A stretch of DNA of 7,813 nt from an uncultured Methylococcaceae bacterium (GTDB lineage Bacteria > Pseudomonadota > Gammaproteobacteria > Methylococcales > Methylomonadaceae). Below the pieces are notes generated by a model. It was given only the letters and a program-made list of their open reading frames with translations. It made no database searches and had not been told where the DNA came from. Positions 1-6,185 of this stretch are shown one piece after another. Location of the stretch: NCBI GenBank assembly GCA_903903765.1, contig CAIVAH010000287.1, positions 1 through 7,813 of the forward strand. The letters run 5' to 3'. The position numbers were made by a program, and so were the translations under genes. The number at the start of each line of letters is the position of its first letter. The first letter of the stretch is position 1.

Positions 1-482
1 CTATTAAAGTGGGATGGTTAGACAATACGCTTTATGTAGAAGCGCATCCTGATTTAGAGGGTGAAGAAAAAACCCAAGATCAGCGTTTTGCAATTGCCTT
101 AGCTTTAATACAAAAAGCCAATGGTGGGGAAGTGCCTGATTTTGATCAAGTCGCTTTAAATAATGCCTTGACTCAAATTGACGGTGTACCCGTTGCATTG
201 TATGAAGGAGTTGCCCCTCAGTATGTGCCGCCACCAGCTCCAGTGCCTGAGCTTTCAAAAGCTTCTTTAGTCAGCAATAAAAAAGGCGTTGCTAAAGGGG
301 CGGTTAAAAAAACGCCTAAGACTGCTGCAAAATCAGCTAAAGCTAATCAGCCTACTGATAAAAAACCAGTCGTAAAATCATCTGTTGACTCTAAAGCGCC
401 TAAAGTAAAGCCAGTAGTTAAAGCTCAAAGCAGCGTAAAAGTACAGAACACTGCAAAAGGTGGCTATTATCGCGGTGGTTAA
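1..482 (+). CDS. L,D-transpeptidase (YkuD/ErfK family), C-terminal part, 5' end outside window
   Basis: The frame is open from the window edge (first full codon at position 3) to the TAA at 480-482, so this is the tail of a longer gene. The first residues read IKVGWLDNTLYVEAHPDLEG, which resembles the segment just after the catalytic domain in periplasmic ErfK/YbiS-type L,D-transpeptidases (typically a V-x-W-x-x-x-LY-x-E-x-HP pattern). Those enzymes make 3-3 peptidoglycan cross-links or attach lipoprotein to peptidoglycan. The catalytic His and Cys motifs would lie upstream of the window and cannot be checked. From about position 252 the protein becomes a low-complexity basic tail rich in Lys, Ala, Pro and Val, ending in KGGYYRGG. 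A GTG at position 9 could be taken as a start, but the family match begins before it. The family call rests on one short motif and so is moderate. Confidence 0.65.
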   Translation, partial: IKVGWLDNTLYVEAHPDLEGEEKTQDQRFAIALALIQKANGGEVPDFDQVALNNALTQIDGVPVALYEGVAPQYVPPPAPVPELSKASLVSNKKGVAKGAVKKTPKTAAKSAKANQPTDKKPVVKSSVDSKAPKVKPVVKAQSSVKVQNTAKGGYYRGG

Positions 483-519
483 AGCTAACTTTTTAGCCTG
501 TCAATTTACCTGTGGTTTG

Positions 520-525
520 TATAAT
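520..525 (+). promoter_or_regulatory. candidate -10 element close to the radA start
   Basis: A perfect TATAAT lies five bases before the radA ATG. CTGTCA at 498-503 matches four of six bases of the TTGACA -35 consensus with a 16-base spacer. Transcription from this pair would begin at about the ATG itself, giving a leaderless or nearly leaderless mRNA. No clear Shine-Dalgarno sequence precedes the ATG. In AT-rich DNA a chance TATAAT is possible, so this is tentative. Confidence 0.35.
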
Positions 526-530
526 AAATC

Positions 531-1904
531 ATGAGTAAAAAAGTAAAAATTGCCTATGTGTGCGATCAATGCGGAGCCGATTATCCGCGTTGGGGGGGAC
601 AATGCACCAGTTGTGGTGAATGGAATACCATTAAAGAAGTCCGCTTAGGTTCTACTAGTTCAGAACGCAGTAGTCGTAATGGTTATGCAGGCAGTCGTTC
701 AGAAATTAAGTTATTAGCAGATGTTAACCTTACGCAAGCTGAGCGTATTTCAACGGGTATATCCGAATTTGACAGGGTGTTAGGAGGGGGCATTGTCTGT
801 GGCAGTGTCGTCTTAATTGGTGGTGCGCCAGGTGCGGGTAAAAGTACCTTATTACTACAAGCTATCGCTAATATTGCAGATCGTGGTGTTAAAGTATTGT
901 ATGTATCGGGTGAAGAATCTTTACAACAAATTGCCGAACGTGCCTTACGTTTAAAGTTACCTGCTGATAAAATCATGATGCTGATGGAAACTTCCGTGCA
1001 GCGCATTTGTGATGTTTTAGATGACATTAAGCCACAAATATTAATCATTGATTCAATTCAAGTCATGCACACTCAAGAGGCAGAGTCTGCACCGGGTTCT
1101 GTGTCTCAAGTGCGAGAGTCTGCTAGTTATCTGACTCAATACGCCAAAAAACAGCAAGTTTCTATTTTTATGGTCGGCCATGTCACCAAAGATCAATCTT
1201 TAGCCGGGCCTATGACCTTAAGCCATATTGTTGATACGCAAGTGATGTTAGGGTCTACTGATGATGCGCGTTTTAGGGTGTTAAGAGCCGATAAAAATCG
1301 TTTTGGTAGTGTGGGTGAGTTAGGTTTTTTTGCTATGGATAGCACGGGTTTAAAAGAAGTTAAAAACCCGTCTGCGATGTTTTTAAATAGAGCAGAAAAG
1401 CCATCATCGGGTAGTGTTGTCACCGTATTATGGGAAGGGACTCGGCCTTTGTTAGTTGAGATTCAAGCCTTAGTCACCGAATGTCAATATGGTAATCCTA
1501 GACGCCTAGCTGTGGGCTTTGATCAAAATCGCTTGGCAATGTTGTTGGCAGTATTGCATCGACATGGTGGGGTTTTTACAGCTCAAGATGAAATATATGC
1601 CAATGTCGTAGGTGGCATAAAAGTCACCGAAACCAGTTCTGATTTAGCGATTGTAATTGGGGTGGTCTCTAGTTTAAAAGATAGAGTAATCCCTCATGAT
1701 GCATTCTTTTTTGGTGAGATTGGCTTAAGTGGTGAAATTAGACCCGTCGCTAATGGTCATGCCCGTTTGAATGATGCGGCCAAACATGGCTTTAAAAAAG
1801 CGATTATCCCTAAAGCCAATGTTCCTAAAACCCCAATAAAAGGCTTGCAGATTTATGGGGTTGCTACCCTATCTGAAGCTTTAGATATCGCGGCTGAATT
1901 ATAA
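531..1904 (+). CDS. radA: DNA repair protein RadA
   Basis: RadA (Sms) is a cytoplasmic RecA-like ATPase that drives branch migration of recombination intermediates and helps recombinational repair. The 457-residue product has the usual length and domain order. An N-terminal C4 zinc finger uses Cys11, Cys14, Cys25 and Cys28. The ATPase domain has a Walker A motif GGAPGAGKS at about 97-105 (Lys104) and a Walker B strand ending at Asp174 in LIIDS. The RadA signature KNRFG is at 255-259. The C-terminal half (about 280-457) is the Lon-protease-like domain, including the GEIGLSGEIRPV stretch. The start at 531 is fixed by the zinc finger beginning at residue 11. The gene follows the transpeptidase gene after 48 bases and ends seven bases before the converging kinase-like gene, with no obvious terminator between them. 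Nothing looks damaged. Confidence 0.97.
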   Translation: MSKKVKIAYVCDQCGADYPRWGGQCTSCGEWNTIKEVRLGSTSSERSSRNGYAGSRSEIKLLADVNLTQAERISTGISEFDRVLGGGIVCGSVVLIGGAPGAGKSTLLLQAIANIADRGVKVLYVSGEESLQQIAERALRLKLPADKIMMLMETSVQRICDVLDDIKPQILIIDSIQVMHTQEAESAPGSVSQVRESASYLTQYAKKQQVSIFMVGHVTKDQSLAGPMTLSHIVDTQVMLGSTDDARFRVLRADKNRFGSVGELGFFAMDSTGLKEVKNPSAMFLNRAEKPSSGSVVTVLWEGTRPLLVEIQALVTECQYGNPRRLAVGFDQNRLAMLLAVLHRHGGVFTAQDEIYANVVGGIKVTETSSDLAIVIGVVSSLKDRVIPHDAFFFGEIGLSGEIRPVANGHARLNDAAKHGFKKAIIPKANVPKTPIKGLQIYGVATLSEALDIAAEL

Positions 1905-1911
1905 TTAGCCT

Positions 1912-2802
1912 TTAAGTCGATGCTTTTTCGGGATAAACGCTGTATTCAAAGCCTAAGGTTTCTTCCCATTTATAGAGCATAGCAATAGTCACTGAATGGG
2001 CTAAATCTAAAGCAGTAACCCCCGTGCTTAACTCTGCATTAGCATCCTCAGATAATATATCCGCAGGAATTAACTTACTGCCTTGTTTGTGGGCATCAAC
2101 GACTTTTTGGTGACCGTTATTAATATAGATAAATCCGTTACATACAAAAACCTGTACGGCGGCATCTTCCGCTAAAGGTTCGATTTCGACCAATTCTTTA
2201 ATCGATTGCGTCGGTAATAATTTTTTGGGTGTTACCCATAATTGAGCAAAAAGGTGTGCTTGTAGCCATAAATCAAAGCAGTCTTTAATTTTTTGGGCAA
2301 TTACTTCGGGTGAGGTAAAAGACGTATCGATGACTAAATCATAGTTACTGTATTTTCTAAACTGTACATTGTAAAGATGATTAAAGCGTTGGTCTTCTAT
2401 ACTCTGGCGTTTTAGATTGTTTTCAAGTGTTACCGCTAGGGATGGATTATGTTCATCTCCCCGCGCCGCATTAAACACTCTTTCTGCCCCAACGACGGAA
2501 TCAACCGCTAAAAAAACTTTAAAGGCATCTGGTATAAAGTGCCAAGCTAAGCGAGAGTCTAAAATTAATTGTTCTTGAGTTTTGCCTAATTCAACGACAT
2601 AGGCATCAATTTCATCATCAATGCTTCGATCAGTTTGAGATATTTTATTAAGCTCAAGCGTAGTGACACCGCGGCGTGTAGCAATTTCTCTTTGGATGGT
2701 GCCTGTGCCAATAATTTCAAATTGAGTCAGTTCTTTTAGTGCTTTGGCTACCGAGGATTTGCCACTGCCGATATCGCCAGACATTACAATAATATTCTTC
2801 AT
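1912..2802 (-). CDS. predicted nucleotide kinase (cytidylate-kinase-like) with C-terminal ParB/Srx-like domain
   Basis: The 296-residue protein begins with a P-loop, GDIGSGKSS at 9-17 (Lys15). Residues 1-175 then follow the pattern of archaeal-type cytidylate kinases and related P-loop NMP kinases: a GT-x-IQRE-IA segment near 32-41, IDDEID at 61-66, LDSRLAW at 81-87, an R-x-x-E lid-like region around 131-140, and YDLVIDTSFTSPEVI at 154-168. This suggests phosphoryl transfer from ATP to a nucleotide or similar small molecule. Residues about 193-255 look different. The stretch GFIYINNGHQKVVDAHKQG followed by KLIPADI resembles the ParB/sulfiredoxin fold core (G-x-Y-x-I-x-x-GH-x-R-x-x-A-x-x-x-G-x-x-x-I-x-A). 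I read it as a fused second domain. It is the last gene of the minus-strand cluster, 72 bases after rlmJ. The true substrate is unknown. The kinase fold is fairly secure; the second domain is an inference from pattern. Confidence 0.75.
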   Translation of the reverse strand: MKNIIVMSGDIGSGKSSVAKALKELTQFEIIGTGTIQREIATRRGVTTLELNKISQTDRSIDDEIDAYVVELGKTQEQLILDSRLAWHFIPDAFKVFLAVDSVVGAERVFNAARGDEHNPSLAVTLENNLKRQSIEDQRFNHLYNVQFRKYSNYDLVIDTSFTSPEVIAQKIKDCFDLWLQAHLFAQLWVTPKKLLPTQSIKELVEIEPLAEDAAVQVFVCNGFIYINNGHQKVVDAHKQGSKLIPADILSEDANAELSTGVTALDLAHSVTIAMLYKWEETLGFEYSVYPEKAST

Positions 2803-2874
2803 AATCAGTGTGCTTGTTTATCCAAGTTAATTAGTGGGGATTTTAGCATTAAAATTTAAGATAGGGCAGTATGA

Positions 2875-3717
2875 CTATTCTGCAACTAAGGTTTCAATAC
2901 GATAATGACCTGCATTTTCCAACCCTAGCGTGTTAGCTAAGTAAGGTAGGGTGTCTTGTAATTCGGTTGCTAATGTCCAGGGCGGATTAATAACAATCAT
3001 GCCGCTAGCAGTCATACCATGTTCTGTAGTATCTGCTTTTAAGCCCAATTCATAAAGCTGTACATTTTTAAGCGGGCTGGATTTTATGGCGTTTTCAAGT
3101 TGAATATTTCTGCTTCGATCAACAACCGGATACCATAGCGCAAAAGTACCATGGCTGAAGCGTTTATAAAATTTAAATAAATATTCTACTACGGTTTCGT
3201 AATCGCTTTTAATTTCGTAAGAGGGATCAATTAATACTAAGCCTCGATTGGCTTTTGGCGGTAATAGCCCGAGGGTGTTTTTTAAGCCATCCGTGTGCTG
3301 AACGGTAATACGTCTATCATTTTTTATGGCTAGGTTTAACAGTTCAATTTCGGTTGGATGTAACTCATGTGCAAATAAATGATCTTGCTGACGTAACAAT
3401 TGCTTGATGATTAATGGTGAGCCTGGATAAGTGTTAAGGGTATCCGTAGCATTAAAACTTTTGATAACTCTTACATAATCTGCTACTGCCCCGGGCAAAT
3501 TATCTAATTGCCATAAGGCACCTACACCATTTTGAAATTCTTTATTTTTTTGTGCATACTCACTATCCAATTCATACTTACCGGCACCGGCGTGGGTATC
3601 AATACAGCAAAACGCTTTATCTTTAATTCTTAAGTGTTCAAGAATTTTAATTAATACTATATGTTTTAAAACGTCGGCAAAATTGCCGGCATGAAAGGAG
3701 TGTCTATAACTGAGCAT
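2875..3717 (-). CDS. rlmJ: 23S rRNA (adenine(2030)-N6)-methyltransferase RlmJ
   Basis: RlmJ uses S-adenosylmethionine to methylate N6 of A2030 in 23S rRNA. The product has 280 residues, the same as I recall for E. coli RlmJ. It opens with the family hallmark MLSYRHSFHAGNFADVLKH, which contributes to substrate and cofactor binding. DTHAGAGKY at 40-48 is the SAM-binding motif I equivalent. IDPSYE at 163-168 is the N6-adenine methyltransferase catalytic motif IV (D/N-P-P/S-Y/F), with Asp164 as catalytic residue. The C-terminal half keeps the FALWYPVVDR segment and the GM-x-x-SGMIVINPPW segment of the family. The ATG shares one base with the stop of the upstream DUF155 gene (TAATG on the mRNA), which implies translational coupling. 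The gene looks intact. Confidence 0.96.
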   Translation of the reverse strand: MLSYRHSFHAGNFADVLKHIVLIKILEHLRIKDKAFCCIDTHAGAGKYELDSEYAQKNKEFQNGVGALWQLDNLPGAVADYVRVIKSFNATDTLNTYPGSPLIIKQLLRQQDHLFAHELHPTEIELLNLAIKNDRRITVQHTDGLKNTLGLLPPKANRGLVLIDPSYEIKSDYETVVEYLFKFYKRFSHGTFALWYPVVDRSRNIQLENAIKSSPLKNVQLYELGLKADTTEHGMTASGMIVINPPWTLATELQDTLPYLANTLGLENAGHYRIETLVAE

Positions 3718-4511
3718 TAGGATAATTTACTGGCGATAGTCATACCGATTTCAAATGCGATTAACCAGATGATGATCCATTCTAAAATCGTCGAGTGGCG
3801 ATGTTTTTGTTCATCCGCTAACATTTCGAATAATTCATGGATTGTTTCGAGTTTTTTAGATAACACTTGGGTGCGAGGCGCAATTTCTAAATATTTTGCT
3901 GTAATCGTGTAAAAAGATTCATATTCTGGATACTCCCAAAAGAAATCGGGTGTATCTAGCAAGTCGTAATTCAAAATAATATCGCTTTTAGTTAAGAACA
4001 ACTGCCCGCGTATTTTGGCTATTTTATAACGACTGAGTTTTATGCGCCCATTTTCTGCTAATGATTTAGGAATATAGCTGGTGTTATTAATCGTAGTAAT
4101 AGCATTGGTTTCAAACGAAGCCAATTTGATTGATTGTGCCATACCTTGTGATAAGGCAAAAATTAAAATAGGGTCTGACGATTCAATTTCTATATGATCT
4201 TCAATAATGCGGGTGCTAGGACAGTTAAGTGTAAAAGTAAAAAAATCTTCTTCTACAACCGTTAGGGGAAATTCTGCGTGTTCTAATAATAATTGATGTA
4301 ATTTAGTTTGTGCTTCAGGACTAACATTCCAATGCACAACTGCGCCATAGGCGAATACTATCGACCAAGAATTATCATCTTCAATTAATAAGGCACCTTT
4401 GATAATACGAATTAGCGTTGTCTTAGAGAGTAACGTCGCTAATTCATTAATATCAAATCGTAATGCCAGACAAAATGCGGCACATTTTTGGATGGAGCTA
4501 TTTGCCGACAT
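3717..4511 (-). CDS. DUF155 / RMND1-Rmd1 family membrane-anchored protein
   Basis: The 264-residue protein fits the DUF155 family (bacterial relatives of mitochondrial RMND1 and yeast Rmd1/Rmd8). Family-like features in order: an N-terminal C-x-A-x-x-x-A-x-x-x-D-x-x-x-L start; FAYGAVVHW at 53-61, matching the conserved F-x-YG-x-VV-x-W block; PDFFWEYPEYESFY at 188-201; YLEIAPRTQVLSKKL at 207-221; and a helical stretch with RHSTILEW leading into one C-terminal transmembrane helix at about 242-260, so most of the protein should be cytosolic. Mitochondrial RMND1 supports organelle translation; the bacterial function is not known to me. The upstream exported-protein gene ends 22 bases before its ATG, and its stop overlaps the rlmJ start. 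No clear Shine-Dalgarno precedes the ATG (mRNA reads TTAACCCCTATG), so it may depend on readthrough translation from the gene upstream. Confidence 0.85.
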   Translation of the reverse strand: MSANSSIQKCAAFCLALRFDINELATLLSKTTLIRIIKGALLIEDDNSWSIVFAYGAVVHWNVSPEAQTKLHQLLLEHAEFPLTVVEEDFFTFTLNCPSTRIIEDHIEIESSDPILIFALSQGMAQSIKLASFETNAITTINNTSYIPKSLAENGRIKLSRYKIAKIRGQLFLTKSDIILNYDLLDTPDFFWEYPEYESFYTITAKYLEIAPRTQVLSKKLETIHELFEMLADEQKHRHSTILEWIIIWLIAFEIGMTIASKLS

Positions 4512-4533
4512 AGGGGTTAATTTAAATCCATGA

Positions 4534-4953
4534 TTATTTATCTACGATATTAAGCAACCAACCGCTTTCAGCTTCACATTCTGAGTATTTGGCTTTAACT
4601 TTAATATTAATACGGGCATAAGTATCATGCAAAGAAGCGGGCAGTTTGCTTTTAATAATATAGTAAGGGTCTTTAAATTCAGCTTCAAACTCAACCGGTA
4701 TGTTTTTAACCGTTATGGAAATTTGATCTGCTTTAGGCACGTTATGGGCAATAAATGAGAACTCTGCTCCGGGAATAACAGTCGTTAAATGAGCTGGGAT
4801 AAATTTACTTAATTGGGGTTTGCAAACACCAGTTCCACTGCTGCTGCCTCTAGGGCCACCCATGTGCCCGCTGTGATGTTCTGATGCTTGAATTGATTGC
4901 TGTGCTGATATTGATAAAAGGGTAGATAAAGCGAGTAATGTTATTTTTTTCAT
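4534..4953 (-). CDS. small exported protein with N-terminal His/Met cluster, function unknown
   Basis: I do not recognise a named family. The 139-residue product starts with a clear Sec signal peptide: MKK, a hydrophobic core at about 4-17, and probable cleavage after Ala23 (IQA|SEH). The mature protein would begin S-E-H-H-S-G-H-M, followed by a Gly/Ser-rich linker and Cys44. The rest (about 45-139) alternates hydrophobic and polar residues in beta-strand fashion, as in an immunoglobulin-like fold, with a second Cys at 126. Cys44 and Cys126 could form a disulfide after export. If cleavage is where predicted, His26 is the third mature residue, which is the ATCUN copper/nickel-binding arrangement. 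It is the first gene of the probable minus-strand operon, 22 bases upstream of the DUF155 gene. A weak AAAGAG lies 8-13 bases before the ATG. The existence of the gene is well supported; the function is open. Confidence 0.8.
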   Translation of the reverse strand: MKKITLLALSTLLSISAQQSIQASEHHSGHMGGPRGSSSGTGVCKPQLSKFIPAHLTTVIPGAEFSFIAHNVPKADQISITVKNIPVEFEAEFKDPYYIIKSKLPASLHDTYARINIKVKAKYSECEAESGWLLNIVDK

Positions 4954-5170
4954 TGATATGCTCTTTATTATTAATTAACACTGGATGCTTTTAATATAAA
5001 AAATTTATATTACATCTATATTATCAAAGCCAGTTTAGCTAAGTCGAGAAAAAGCTTTAATTTTATGATGCGCTTTAAGATTAGTTCAGTGAGTTTTGAT
5101 ACTTTGATTTAATGTGGTAACGTTAAGCTAGTTTGCGGCGTCCTTAAAAAAAATATGTTGAGAGCTTATT
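4954..5170. promoter_or_regulatory. divergent intergenic region, promoters for both directions expected
   Basis: These 217 bases separate the leftward operon from the rightward HupE-like/two-component genes, so each side must find its promoter here or further away. The left half (about 4965-5027) is extremely AT-rich, with several TATAAT-like hexamers on the minus strand and a TTGATA at 5027-5022. On the plus strand TTGATT occurs at 5104-5109, but I find no convincing -10 at proper spacing. TAACGTTA at 5118-5125 is a perfect 8-base palindrome. No GTTACA-N4-GTTACA site like that at 7544-7559 occurs here. No coding frame is evident. Confidence 0.4.
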
Positions 5171-5401
5171 ATGAACGGAAAATTTGTCAGTGTATTTGTT
5201 ACTTTATTATTATCAATGTCTTTTCCGGTCTCTGCGCATGTGGGTTTATATGCGGATCATAGTCGAGTAAAGAATTTGTTTGTTCATTTTATGGGCTTAG
5301 ATCATTTAGCTTTTTTAATAGGCTTAGGTCTTTGCGTATATGTCCTTGCTCAACCCTTAATATTTAAGTTAATGAGGGTAAAGCGTAAAAAACAGCGATA
5401 A
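5171..5401 (+). CDS. short HupE/UreJ-like exported or membrane protein
   Basis: The 76-residue product has a Sec signal peptide with an excellent cleavage site, VSA|H at 20-23, so the mature chain would start with His23. After a short polar stretch comes HFMGLDHLAFLIGLGL at 39-54, resembling the first conserved segment of HupE/UreJ nickel-type permeases (usually HPxxGxDHLL followed by a transmembrane helix). It continues as one transmembrane helix to about residue 62 and ends in a very basic tail, KLMRVKRKKQR. Family members normally have six or more helices and about 200 residues, so this holds only the first module. In HupE the motif has one more residue between His and Gly; here the His is shifted by one. 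No remnant of further helices is seen before the next gene, which starts 37 bases later and is probably cotranscribed. GAGAG at 5160-5164 can serve as ribosome binding site. Confidence 0.7.
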   Translation: MNGKFVSVFVTLLLSMSFPVSAHVGLYADHSRVKNLFVHFMGLDHLAFLIGLGLCVYVLAQPLIFKLMRVKRKKQR

Positions 5402-5438
5402 TATTTAGTCTTAGTGTTATGCGTTTAAATTTCAAGCT

Positions 5439-6185
5439 ATGAAACAAAGAATCCTTATTGTTGATGATGACAGTCGTCATGCTACATTAGTCGCTTATTA
5501 TCTTCAAAAACAAGGTTATGAGACCCTTGTGGCGATAAATGCAGCAGAAATGCACACACAACGTGAGCGTTTCGCCTGTCATTTGATTATTTTAGATATC
5601 AATATGCCAGGTGAAGATGGCTTAAGCATTTGCCAAAAGCTTAGGCTGGCAGGCGATAACACACCGATCATTTTTTTGACTGCACGAAATGAACTGATTG
5701 ATAAAGTAATAGGCCTAGAACTTGGCGCTGATGATTATTTAGTAAAACCGTTTGAATCAAGAGAGTTATTAGCTAGGATTAGAGCTTTATTACGTCGCAC
5801 TTCGGATGATGTCTTTGAACCCAATGAGGCTGAACATATTGAATTACAATTCGGGCCTTTTTTCTTAGATGGTCAGGCAAGGAAGTTATTTTGTAATGAT
5901 CAACCGGTATCATTATCTTCAGAAGAATTTGCCTTATTAATCATTCTAGCTAGTACATCGGGTAAAATATTTTCACGCAGTCAATTGGCAAGTCGATTGC
6001 TTAGCAGTAACTTTGATATAAAACCTGGTCAACGCAATATTGATATGATGATTTCCCGGTTACGAAAACGTTTAGATGACGATCCTCTGCACACTAATTA
6101 CATTCATACGCTGCGCGGTAAAGGTTATGTTTTTACTAGCCACTTGGCTAAGAGTGCCACGTCAAGCGTTAAGGGTCAGTATTAA
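5439..6185 (+). CDS. OmpR-family response regulator
   Basis: The 248-residue protein is a two-domain transcription factor. The receiver domain (1-120) has all key residues: acidic Asp9-Asp10, phosphoacceptor Asp53, Thr81 and Lys103 followed by Pro-Phe. Its PGEDGLSICQKLR stretch at 57-69 is close to that of OmpR itself. The winged-helix DNA-binding domain spans about 132-237, with the recognition helix near QRNIDMMISRLRKRL and the wing ending in RGKGYVF. Such regulators bind direct repeats as head-to-tail dimers after phosphorylation. The kinase gene begins on the base after this stop codon (TAAATG), so the two are translated together. A perfect tandem GTTACA-N4-GTTACA site lies just downstream of the kinase and may be its operator. 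I leave the symbol blank because a local paralogue of OmpR cannot be excluded. Confidence 0.95.
   Translation: MKQRILIVDDDSRHATLVAYYLQKQGYETLVAINAAEMHTQRERFACHLIILDINMPGEDGLSICQKLRLAGDNTPIIFLTARNELIDKVIGLELGADDYLVKPFESRELLARIRALLRRTSDDVFEPNEAEHIELQFGPFFLDGQARKLFCNDQPVSLSSEEFALLIILASTSGKIFSRSQLASRLLSSNFDIKPGQRNIDMMISRLRKRLDDDPLHTNYIHTLRGKGYVFTSHLAKSATSSVKGQY

Noticed and set aside
4..258. Minus-strand open frame opposite the transpeptidase tail
   Set aside because: The plus-strand frame has a recognisable family motif and continues from outside the window; the minus frame has none.
9..482. Complete small gene starting at GTG 9
   Set aside because: The open frame and the transpeptidase-like motif extend to the window edge before this codon, so it is an internal Val.
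683..1048. Open frame of 121 codons on the minus strand inside radA
   Set aside because: It lies wholly within the secure radA coding frame, has a Cys/Ser/Ile-rich composition typical of antisense frames and no recognisable domain.
1193..1423. Second minus-strand open frame inside radA
   Set aside because: It is short, overlaps the conserved RadA core including KNRFG, and has no family resemblance.
1905..1960. Terminator between convergent radA and the kinase-like gene
   Set aside because: I could find no G/C-rich stem followed by a T run on either strand in or near the 7-base gap.
2803..2874. Terminator or separate promoter between rlmJ and the kinase-like gene
   Set aside because: The 72 bases are AT-rich but show no stable hairpin or well-spaced -35/-10 pair, so I kept the kinase gene in the operon.
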